A stretch of 64,000 nt of DNA. It comes from Leucosporidium creatinivorum. Taxonomy: Eukaryota; Basidiomycota; Microbotryomycetes; Leucosporidiales; Leucosporidiaceae. Made by a program: the position numbers and the translations under genes. The notes beneath the pieces were generated by a model. It saw only the letters and a program-made list of their open reading frames with translations. It did not search any database and was not told the DNA's origin. Every line of letters starts with the position of its first letter. Positions within the stretch are counted from its first letter, which is position 1. Below, piece by piece: positions 41,979-51,326 of this stretch. The stretch is taken from assembly GCA_001600635.1 (NCBI GenBank), contig BCKL01000009.1:310001-374000 (forward strand). The letters are read 5' to 3'.

Positions 41979-43453
41979 CTACTTCTTCACCACCTTCGCA
42001 CCCTTCTTGACCTGTCCCGGCTTCTCTGCCACCTTCTTATCATCTTGACCCGCTCCCGCAATATGCGAGATGATCATTGACCTGACCTGCACTCCCAGCA
42101 CAAGAGCGAGGAGAGCCGCCCGGGGCCGAACGTAGAAGAGGAAGAAGGGCGTCGCGTCGGGTGTGATGAACGGGATGGTGAGGGACTGCGAGGAGGGGAG
42201 CAGAGTTAGTGGGACCGGCTACAGAGGGGTAACAAGGGAGCGCACACTGGGCCATTGGCCGAAGTAGGACGCGAGGACGGGGGTCGCGCTGCTGAGGGCG
42301 TTGGCGAGGAAGGTCTGGAGACAGAGCGGAGTCAGCTATGAGCTAACAGAAAGGATAGAAATATCATCTCACAGCCCCAAAGGTCATAGTGAGCTTGGCC
42401 GACCGCTGCGAAGAAGGAAACGTCAGCGCCGAGCTTACTTCGGCGAGATTGAGCTGCACTCACGTCCACCTCAGTCGCGCTAGTCTTCCTTAGCGTCGAG
42501 AGGAGCAAGTACGCAAACACAACAAGTGCTCCATCGGTGACCAAAGTCATGTACCAATGCTTGGCCCAGTACCAACGCGCGCTGACGAGGTTGGGCAAAT
42601 CCAGCACGCTGGTCATGGGCCGAGTGTGAAGAGGGGAGGAGACGGGTGCTAGCCATTCAGATCCTTTTGACGGGTCGAGAGGGTCGTATGCGAGGTTCTT
42701 GACGGTCTCCATTGTCAAGCCTTCGTAGCCTTTGTAGGCGCTTTGGACTTGAGCCGAGACGAGGGAGATTTGGTAGGCGGAGAGACCGATGAACATCCAG
42801 AGCTTCTTGCCGGACTGTGGAGTGCAGTGTCGTGTAAGCCTAAGACTGAGCGTCGAGAGAGCCAGGAGGACGACCTACGAAGTACGCCGAGATGAGCATG
42901 TAAAGGGTGACTGAGAGAGTGCAGAGAGTCAGCGTGGCTCGGTATGAAGTCTATCATGATACGCCCAGCTCACAGTGTAGTCCAGTTAAGCTGAAGTGCA
43001 GCCATGCTCCCTGGAAATTCGGCGAGACAGGGATCAGCCTTGGCACTTTCGGCGGCCGTGCACGTGTTGGGCGCAGACTCACCCAGTTCGTGTTCCGTGC
43101 ATCAACATACTTGCCGCCGACAAAGGGAGGGTGTAGGTTGACTGTAGGAGAATGGTCAGCAAGCGTGTCGCAGGCGAAACGGAGAGCAACTCACAGTAGA
43201 CGACGAGGGCGACTTCGGCGGCGCTGAGAACGGCGAGAAGAGCTGGTGCGAGCTTCTGCCGGGTGGTAGCAGCAAGACGGGTGTACTGTAGTGTCTGCCA
43301 GATAGTAGGAAGCACCTGGATATGGGAGAGAATGGTCAGCACGACGGCGGCGAGACGAGAGCAAGCGGGGAGGCGGGAGCTGCTCACCACTAGAGCATGA
43401 GGCAGTACTGGGAGCGCAGAGAGCAGTGCAGGCGGTAATTGAATGTCGAGCAT
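41979..43453 (-). CDS. Multi-pass membrane protein, unrecognised
   Basis: Not recognised as a named family; of a type seen as conserved hypothetical proteins in basidiomycetes. Starts MLDIQLPPALLSALPVLPHA. About seven hydrophobic segments follow, including KLAPALLAVLSAAEVALVVY, AWLHFSLTGLHFTLYMLISA, LWMFIGLSAYQISLVSAQV, WYMTLVTDGALVVFAYLLL, TFLANALSSATPVLASYFG and the segment before RAALLALVLGVQVRSMIISH. A lumenal-type loop has the PLDPSKGSEWLAPVSSPLHT stretch. The C-terminus is very basic (DDKKVAEKPGQVKKGAKVVK), cytosolic by the positive-inside rule. About nine exons, most short. No transporter signature or enzyme motif was seen. It shares a 144-bp promoter with ADE2. Confidence 0.75.
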
Positions 43454-43597
43454 GCTGAGACGATGTTGAAGCAGTGAACGGCAAGAGCACAAGAGCGAAA
43501 CGCCTCCTTGCCCTCAGCTCTCGGCGAGCTTCGCCTTGCCCGCTGAAACGTCAGCCAGCTCTCTCCCTTCGACAATACTCGTCTCTTCACCACCAAC
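43454..43597. promoter_or_regulatory. 144-bp divergent promoter, membrane gene / ADE2
   Basis: Only 144 bp separate the two start codons; CT-rich before the ADE2 ATG. Confidence 0.45.
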
Positions 43598-45888
43598 ATG
43601 AACGATCAGGTTATTGGAGTCCTCGGTAAGGCTGCTGCACCCTCTTACATCACTACAGTCCAGCCAGCGCTTCGAACGGCAATCGCAATCTCGAGTTTCT
43701 GGAGAAGGAGCGACGATGAGCTGGGGAGAAGATTGGAGGAGTCAAAGCAGGGCTAGGATGGGCGCGAAAGGGTCCACGGAAAAGCTGAGCTGGTGCACGA
43801 GCGGATCCCCTACAGAACCAGGCGCTTGGAGCGAGATTAGAGCTAACGCACTTCTTCGCGCGCCTGCAGGAGGAGGCCAGCTCGGTCGTATGCTGCTACA
43901 GGCAGCTTCGCCGATGGCCATTCCCATCGTCGTCCTCGACCCCGAAGTCACCGCGCCCGCCAAGCAGGTCTCGCAGCCTTCCGTTATCCCCCTCGCAGGC
44001 GACCCTCCCCTTCAGCACGTCGACGGCGCCTTCACTTCGCTTGGCATGATCTCGCAGCTCGCTCAGCAGGTCGATATCCTCACCATCGAGATTGAGCACG
44101 TCGACGTCGATGCTCTCGAGCACGTCGCCACCGAGTTCAAGACCACCGGCGGTCGCTCGGGCCAGGGAGTCAAGGTGTACCCCGCTCCTTCCATCATTCG
44201 CACCATTCAGGACAAGTACGCGCAAAAGGTTCACCTCCAAGGCAAGGGCATCCCCATCGCCCCCTTCCTCCCCATCACTTCCTCGCCGGCCACTTCGCTC
44301 GGCTCCAACCCCCGCGACGCCCTTCGCGACTCGGTCCTCTCGGCCGGCAAAGAGTACGGCTACCCTCTCATGCTCAAGTCCCGACACCTCGCCTACGATG
44401 GCAAGGGCAACTACGTCCTCAAGTCGGACGACGGCATCGACGAGGCCCTTGAGGCTCTCATCCCCGAGGCTTCGCTCGAGACGGGCAAGCCCATCGCCGA
44501 CAGGCTCTACGCTGAGAAGTGGGCTCCCTTCGTTAAGGAGATTGCCGTCATGGTCGTCCGCGGTGTCGATGGACAGACGAGGAGCTACCCCGCCGTCGAG
44601 ACTATCCACCGCGACTCGGTCTGCCACATCGTCTACGCACCTCTGCGGCCAGTCGACACCCCTACGAGCGGCATTGGAAAGGAGCAGAGGGGGATGGGCA
44701 AGCTGGGAGAGAAGTCGGTGGACCGGCGGGCACAGGAGGCTGCCGAGAAGGCGATTGATGCCCTCGGCGAGGGAGCTGTCGGAGTCTTTGGAGTCGAGAT
44801 GTTCCTTCTCCCCGATGGTGGGTATCTCTTGACCGGTACTTCCCGCGTAGCTATTACCGAGGCTAACGCTCTCGCTTCACAGGCTCGCTTCTCCTGAACG
44901 AGATCGCTCCTCGTCCTCACAACTCGGGCCACTACACCATCGAAGCCTGCAACTACTCGCAATACACCGCCCACCTCTACGCCATCCTCTCCCTCCCCCT
45001 CCCCCCCATCAAATTCATCCCCTCCTCCGCCGGCATGCTCAACCTCCTCGGCTGGTCAGCCTCCGGCTCGGACGACTTCCTCAAGCCCGACGGCGTCGTT
45101 CGCAAGGCCATCGGCATGGGAGCTGCTGTCCACCTGTACGGCAAGGCGGGCTGCAGGAAGGGACGCAAGATGGGTCACATCACCATCATGGGCGAGTCGG
45201 ATGAGGAGGTCAAGAGCAAGATTGATGAGCTCGTCGACGTCCTCCCCGGCGACTACAAGAACCGCACCATCGCTCGCACCACCCAAGACTCCAAGCTCCC
45301 CCTCGTCTCCGTCATCATGGGCTCCGATTCCGACCTCCCCGTCATGCTCCCTGCCACCAAGGTCCTCAAGGACTTTGGCGTCCCCTACGAGGTGTCCATC
45401 GTCTCGGCTCACCGTACTCCCGCTCGGATGGTCGAGTTCGCAAGGACGGCAGAGGGTCGTGGAGTCAGGGTCATCATCGCTGGAGCTGGAGGAGCCGCTC
45501 ACCTCCCCGGAATGGTCGGCAGCGAGACTACCCTCCCCGTGCTCGGCGTTCCCGTCAAGGCTAGCGTGCTCGACGGTGTCGACTCGCTCTACTCGATCGT
45601 TCAGATGCCTGTACTTCGCCGTTTCTTCTCTGTCAGCTTCAACGTATCGCTGACCTTATCCTCTTCCCCCTTCTTCAGCGCGGCATCCCCGTCGCCGCCA
45701 TGGCCATCAACAACTCGATGAACGCCGGTCTCCTCGCCGTCCGCATCCTCTCCCTCCAGATCCCTCGGTTGCGCGAACAGCTCGAGAACTACGTCGAGGG
45801 ACTCGAGGACGAGGTGCTGGCCAAGGTCGAGGCGCTCGCTGAGCTCGGAGCGGAGAAGTATGTGCAGGAGAGGCTCGCTAAGAAGTAG
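43598..45888 (+). CDS. ADE2: Phosphoribosylaminoimidazole carboxylase
   Basis: Bifunctional purine-synthesis enzyme making CAIR from AIR. Exons 43598-43625, 43870-44817, 44883-45610 and 45679-45888 give 637 residues. The N-terminal PurK ATP-grasp part starts [20 protein letters not shown] and has [29 protein letters not shown] and [20 protein letters not shown]. The C-terminal PurE part has [47 protein letters not shown] and [19 protein letters not shown]. Length and domain order match fungal Ade2. Mutants in such yeasts normally accumulate red pigment. The first exon is only 28 nt, followed by a 244-nt intron. Identity is secure. Confidence 0.97.
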
Positions 45889-46287
45889 ATTGGATGGAGA
45901 GGGAAGATGAAGTAAATTGTATCGTGTTCTTAGACTTCCACTACTCTCGGGAGGTGCTCCTTTCGCGAGTCCTTCTGCGCCGAAGCTGAATTGAGAGCTC
46001 ATCGCCAGGCTCAGAGCCATCTCGTATTTTGCGGCGACGACGTGGAGATCTCCCCGTCCCCGAGGACGTTGAGCAGCGTAGAAGCCGCCAAAGAAGGAGC
46101 TTGTAGCCTCGCCTTCCAGTCGCCGAACCTTCTCGCCGAGCGATCCTGCGCGACGAGTCACGGCGAGGTGCGAGTAGTGTACAAGGCTACACGGAGCTAC
46201 AAAGACGTACATCCCTGTAGCAGAAACTGGGTCAGTGAGACGATCCGGCAGATGTAAAGGATCAGGCTCACCTCTTCGGCCCCCCCT
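45889..46287. other. Convergent intergenic region
   Basis: 399 bp between the 3' ends of ADE2 and the small mitochondrial gene; nothing coding recognised. Confidence 0.4.
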
Positions 46288-46689
46288 TCAGATGATCCTG
46301 AACATATTGCGCTGGACGTTACGAGCCTGTCCTTGCGGTTTCCCATCCACTAATTCTCCCAGCTGAGCTTGTGCCCCTCCGCCAAAGCGCTCTTCGAGCC
46401 GTTCTACATAAGCCGCTTCCAGCTCAGCGCGGGTCTTCTTCTTCGGCGCCGGGGGGTCCTTATAATTGTCGATGGGCGGTGAGAGCACGAGCAGGTCGAG
46501 AGTGTTAGCGAGCGTCGATATAACGAGGTACAGCGAGCTACTCACTGAATCGGAAGCCTTAGCAGTGGCGCTCTCCTTCGCAACTGAAGACGGAGCGGCC
46601 TTGGGAGCAGCGTTGGAAGCCCAGCGAGCTGTGGTCGAGCAGCTGCAGGCTGTTCTTAGTGTCGAACGAGTAGTGAGTCGAAAGAGCAT
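46288..46689 (-). CDS. Small probable mitochondrial protein
   Basis: The start MLFRLTTRSTLRTACSCSTT is Arg/Ser/Thr-rich without acidic residues, a good mitochondrial presequence; ARWAS is a plausible cleavage region. The mature part is Ala/Lys-rich, then DPPAPKKKTRAELEAAYVER, then GELVDGKPQGQARNVQRNMF and the end RII. I do not recognise the family. Exons 46689-46546 and 46458-46288 are inferred from a GTGAGT donor and TATAAG acceptor, with a CTAAC branch site. The intron is 87 nt, divisible by three and free of stops, so an unspliced 133-residue form with a hydrophobic insert could also exist. It is 87 bp from the divergent gene at 46777. Confidence 0.65.
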   Translation of the reverse strand: MLFRLTTRSTLRTACSCSTTARWASNAAPKAAPSSVAKESATAKASDSVSSSLYLVISTLANTLDLLVLSPPIDNYKDPPAPKKKTRAELEAAYVERLEERFGGGAQAQLGELVDGKPQGQARNVQRNMFRII

Positions 46690-46776
46690 ATTCAAGTGAA
46701 CGGTCAGAAGGCCAACCTCCGCTCAGCGAACGCTCGAACAGGTTGCCCTTCCTCCGTCACCTCGTCTCGCTCCAAA

Positions 46777-47960
46777 ATGTCGGCTACAGCTTCGCCTTCG
46801 CCCGCGCCAGGAGCCAGTAACGCTACAGCAGAGGATAAAGAGCTGCTGGACAGTCTCACCGTCACTGAGAAGCTGCTCGTAGCCCAAGCGACTTACGAGG
46901 TCGGCAACCGCAACAGTAAAGGAGCAGCAAAGCTGCTGGCTGGTCACGCGCTGCTCAAGCATCGGCCGAAGAACTACTTTGATGCAGAGGTGCGCTCTTC
47001 TGCTCAACTGTCGCCGAGCAGCCAGCGCTAACGCCGTCTCTCGTTCAACGCGCTCGCAGAAGACGGGAAAGATCTACTCGGCGCTGACCAGGGAAATGGG
47101 GCTCGACGCGTAAGTCTGCACCAGACTGATAGCTGCAGCTCACACGCTAACTCGCTGCTCGCTTGCAGGGAGAAGAAGCAGGCGCCGAATTGTGAGTCTT
47201 TCCCGGAGAGCCTGAGCGCGCCGCGAGCAGCAGCTGACGCCAGATTGGACTACCTACAGCACCGCAACTACTCAAGGTCGCTCGCAAGTACTACCTCGAG
47301 CGCGTCTACGAGCTGCGCGAGCTGATGCAGCAAGAGCAAGACCGCTTCCTGTGCGCTGCCCCTCCCACCTTCTCGTTGAGCTGTACGAGACTTGCTGACA
47401 TCCTACGACAATCCAGCATCACCTACGCCGAAATCGAAGAAATCAAAGCCGGGAAGCACGACTCCAACATCCACCTTTCCGCTCCTCCACCCCTTCCCTC
47501 CGCGCCGAACCCCTCCGCCCTCATCTTCCCCTTCGCCGGTCTCCCTCCTCTCGACCCAACAAAACCCGCCCCCCGACCCATGTTCGCCTACCCCGAAGCC
47601 TCACCAGCTAAAGGCAAAGGCAAGAAGGGGAAAGCCGTCGCCGAGAAGCCAGCGAGGGACGAATGGCTCGATTGGAAGCCGCAGCCTATGCCTGTGGAGG
47701 ATGAGCATGGCTATGGAAATGGGATGGATCTCGGTTTGGGAGCACTACCGCCATTGCCGGACCTCGGAGGAGGAGCAGGAGGAGAAGGAGCGGATGGAAT
47801 GCTGCCGCTGCCGCTGCCGGGGATGGACATGGGATTCGATATGGGACAGTTGCCGTTGCCGGCGCTTCCTGATCTTCCGCCGCTCCCGGACTTGCCAGCG
47901 TTGCCTGACTTGGGAACCGCACGAGAGGGCGAGGCGATGGAGGGCGTCGAGGCGACGTGA
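46777..47960 (+). CDS. BRD8/SANT-like N-terminal domain protein
   Basis: Exons 46777-46989, 47060-47109, 47169-47191, 47260-47350, 47417-47960 give 306 residues. The N-terminal domain (SLTVTEKLLVAQATYEVGNR, AAKLLAGHALLKHRPKNYFD, KTGKIYSALTREMGLDA) has the SANT-like layout of BRD8 and related NuA4 histone-acetyltransferase subunits. Next comes a helical segment (KYYLERVYELRELMQQEQDR, ITYAEIEEIKAGKHD), then a Pro/Gly/Leu-rich C-terminus with LPPLPDL-type repeats. No bromodomain. A role in chromatin acetylation is inferred from this resemblance. The reading frame stops at TGA 47958-47960, but splice-like sites and a conserved-looking segment continue to 48306 (see findings), so the C-terminus may be longer. 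Confidence 0.65.
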
Positions 47961-48592
47961 GGCGTAAAGGACGAAGGCGAGACTGCAGGTGAGTCGCTAG
48001 CGGTTCGAGATGTAGCGTTCGATGGCTGACGCCGTCCTCTCTGCAGATCGCAGGTCATCGCCGATGCAACGCCTCACGAGGGGAAGACCGAGCCGACGTC
48101 TTGAATAAAGGGTGAGTCTTCGGCCGTCTCTTTGTAGCGAGGCCTCAGCTGACCCTCTTACTCTTCCAGATACCACCGACGATACAGCACTCGATACCCT
48201 CGGCGCAAGACACGAGCGCGCACGAGCAGCCATAAGGAGGAGACGACACGACGAGCTTTACGAAAAGATCCATCGTAGCGCGTGCATGCTAATGGAGATC
48301 ACATAGCGTCTTGCTCAGAAGCGTGAGAGCTCTCCGTCGAGCCCTCGGCGCAAAGAAGTGGATCGAAGCGAGCCGACCGAGCCAGGCGATTAGCCAGCGG
48401 TGATATTCTGAGCGACTTTCCAACAACTCCCGAGTCTCCATCGAGATCGCGACTCAACCTCGCACAACTGCAAGCCAGGCCTTCTCGGGTCGACGCTTAA
48501 CGCTCGCGATTCGCTCTCCCGGTCTTGTTCGCCTTTCTGAGCAACAAGAAAAGTTCCTATGATATGCCACATGCAACTCCAACACATCAGCC
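47961..48592. other. 3' flank with possible extra exons, then intergenic
   Basis: 48049-48118 and 48172-48306 are each preceded by CTGAC branch-like sites and CAG acceptors (CTCTGCAG, CTTCCAG). The last segment ends in TAG at 48304-48306 and encodes a charged helical peptide. From 48307 to 48592 nothing was recognised. Confidence 0.4.
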
Positions 48593-50431
48593 TCACATAA
48601 CTACAGCACTACCTGTCCCTACTGCACCCTCTCCTCGCCCCTCCCTTCTTCGCTCCCCACTATCGCCCCTCCTCTCGCTTCCTCGCCCGCTCCCCGCCCT
48701 CCTCAAACCCTTCTCTTTCGGTACCTCGCCCCTCTCAAACCCCTCCACCGCCGCCCTCTTAGCCAACCCAGTCGACCTCGGACTGCTGCTGTGCCCCATG
48801 CCTGATGACGACTCGCTACCGCTACTGCTCCCCATGACCCATTCTCTTCTCCCTCGGTCCTCGCTCCCGGCTACAGCAGCAAGCTTGGCGAACGACAGCC
48901 CTTCCAGAGGGTTTGCTGGGGGGGAGGCCACGCCGTCTACCGCTCCACGAACGGGAGAGGGGAGGTTGGAGGCGGTGGCGAGCCGTTTGGGGTTTGGTGG
49001 TGGGATGAGAGCGGGGGAGGAAGTGCGGTAGTCGCCGAGGACGTGCGGTGGGAGAGCGGAGGTCGAGTGTGGAGGGGAGGTCGGGTTTCGGGCGAGAGTT
49101 GAGGGTGATGTGGAGGGGACGCCGTTGCGGCCTCGGTCTCGAGGGGAGTAGGCTGAGGAGGATGCAGAAGAAGGGGAGATGGAGGAGGAGTTGCCGTTCG
49201 GAGGAGGAGGAGGAGCTGCGAGTGATCGACCCCCATCGCTCACCCCCTCCATGGCGTCGTGGTCTCCCTCATCCTCGCCATCTTCCATCGAGACGTCTGA
49301 AGTCTGCGAGACGAGGGAAGCTGTTGAGCTCCTCCTGCTGTACTCATCGTCCCCTGGTGAGACTGCGGGCAGTGGGATACGCTGAGCGAGCGCCGGGGTT
49401 GCGAGCGTCGTTGGAGCTGGTGGCCGAGTCGGGGTTGGAGGTGGAGCAGCGAGGCGGTAGAGAGGATGTGCAGTGACGAGGGAGGTGTAGTAGTGTGCGA
49501 GGACTGTTCCAGTGGTCTGTAGAGATGCAAGAAGCGTCGGATGAGCGTCGGCTCCGAGCGAAACCTAAACAGCGACGAGCGACGAATGCGAAGAGATGCT
49601 CACCGTCAGTCGCCAGTCGATAGCCTCGCAAAACTCCTTCTCCAACAAGTTCATCTCGGTGATGCTCACTCCTCCTACTCGAGCGTAACGGCCATTCGTG
49701 CAGAACGAGTCGCTCAGCGCCTTGGATCCGACCGAAACGCCCGCAATGATGAAGCGGTGAACCGTGAGGGAGGAGATAGTGAAGTTGGTCATCTTGGCGC
49801 AGACTGTAGGTGTGGTGCAGCGTTAGCCAGCGGGTAGAATTGGCCGTCGGCGCCGTCGCTAGAACGCACCCTTGTCGACGTAGGGAAGGAGGATGAGGAG
49901 GCAACATGGCTCGACATTGGTGTAGCGAGCGATGCGGAGGAGGTAGTCGCGTACGTTGATGCTTGGCGGTGCTCGAGAGTGGAAGCGAGTGAGGCCGGTC
50001 GGGGTGAGCGGGATGCGGTCGTTGTGGGACATCAAGCGGTCCAGCATGGATGCTGAAGGTGGCTCGGAGTCGTGTCAGCTACACTGTAGTAGTACAAGAT
50101 GCTCATGCCGAGCTGCAGACTCACCAATGAGGGTGATCAAGTCTTCGACCTCGCACAGCTCGAACGCTGGCGGCACAGTCTTGACGCCGTCTTCTCCTAG
50201 GATGGAAGGGACGATGGTCGGCCCTCGTACGCTACCACCTGCTGGTGTTGATGTTGGAGGCGGATTGCCTGCCGGCTGCTGCCCCGAAGGGTCGACGACG
50301 GGCAACGCAGGCGGGGGAGGCGGCGCTTGAGGCGTTGCAGGGACTGCTGCTGATGCTACAGACTGTTGCTGTAGCGGTGCAGGTGCACCATACGGTAACC
50401 GTGAAGGCCCAGCTTCGGCGTTGCCTTCCAT
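48593..50431 (-). CDS. PHO80-type cyclin
   Basis: Regulatory subunit for a PHO85-like cyclin-dependent kinase, likely in phosphate or nutrient signalling. The ATG at 50431 starts MEGNAEAGPSRLPYG. A Pro/Gln-rich N-terminus ends at FELCEVEDLITLI. The cyclin box follows: LDRLMSHNDRIPL, FHSRAPPSINVRDYLLRIAR, YTNVEPCCLLILLPYVDK, TISSLTVHRFIIAGVSVGSK, then SDSFCTNGRYARVGGVSITE and LLEKEFCEAIDWRLT, the last being very typical of PCL/Pho80 cyclins. The C-terminal ~300 residues are Ser/Pro-rich and disordered with many S/T-P sites. The protein ends GTGSAVVM. About five exons. An in-frame extension upstream exists (to an ATG near 50762) but looks non-coding. Divergent from the RGS-LOV gene. Confidence 0.88.
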
Positions 50432-51326
50432 CCTGATCCAGAGCTGAGAAGCGAGAAGGCGACGAGAGTTGCTCACGCGCTTGAGCTCATCCACGTGGGG
50501 CTGAAGCGGTACAGAGTCGATGTGTAAGTCTGCGCGACGTGTAGCTCGATCCCTTAGTTGACTGCTGCTGTGGCGATAGAGACGAGGAAACGAGGCAAAG
50601 GCGGGAGAGCAAGCTGGCAGCTGGGCAGCTCGTACTTGGACGACCCCTCCTCGTTCGTGAAATTGAGTGCCAGTCTCGGCTCTTCGAGTCGTCTTCTGCA
50701 GGCGGACACGTTCTTTGCATACCGAACTAGCTATAGCCACCTTTAAAAAGCTTCGCACCATGGCGAAAGCGCGTACAAGAGAAGCTTGGCCGAGCAGGGC
50801 GGAAGGCCTGGCCATCTCCAGAGCGATCAGAACTGGGGTAGAAGCGAGACAAACTGGGCGATAAAGGTGGCACGTCGAAATGCCGAGAGTGTCGTCCGTA
50901 AAGCCCGTTTGCAGGGAGAGGAGAAGAAAGAGAACGGCTCGGCGAAAGTTCGGCGAAGGCTTTTCGAGTCACTGATGCTCCCAGGCTGCTTCAGAGGTCG
51001 CAGGAGTTGTATGGAAGGAAGCCTAAAATATTCTTGAGTAACTGCCGGCTTCCGGATCCCTTCTTACGACTCCTGAAGCGCGCTGAGCGAGTGCAAACGG
51101 AGCTCGTCTTCGCCGAGCAGGAGAGGCTGCTCGTTTTGGCGACTGCTGACCCCTCTAGTTGAACGGAATAAGCTACAGGGTGGAAGCTGGTCTAATAAGT
51201 CCCTTTCGAGTCTGTAGCTCATCAAGTGTGGACCCCTCTCATTGCCGACGAACTTCCTCGGGGAAAGCGCTTCGCCTCTCTGACTCGCACCACTCGCTTC
51301 GCCTGCTTCGACTCGGCTCGGAGTGC
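50432..51326. promoter_or_regulatory. 895-bp divergent region, cyclin / RGS-LOV
   Basis: No convincing gene. On the minus strand a GTGAGC ... CTTCTCAG pair just before the cyclin ATG (about 50477-50442) could be a very short 5' UTR intron or chance. Otherwise it probably holds the promoters of both genes. Confidence 0.4.

Noticed and set aside
41979-43453. Reading the multi-pass membrane gene as a known transporter
   Set aside because: No transporter signature could be seen; hydrophobic segments alone do not support a family.
43896-44627. 243-codon open frame antisense to ADE2
   Set aside because: Shadow of the ADE2 coding exon with no conserved features.
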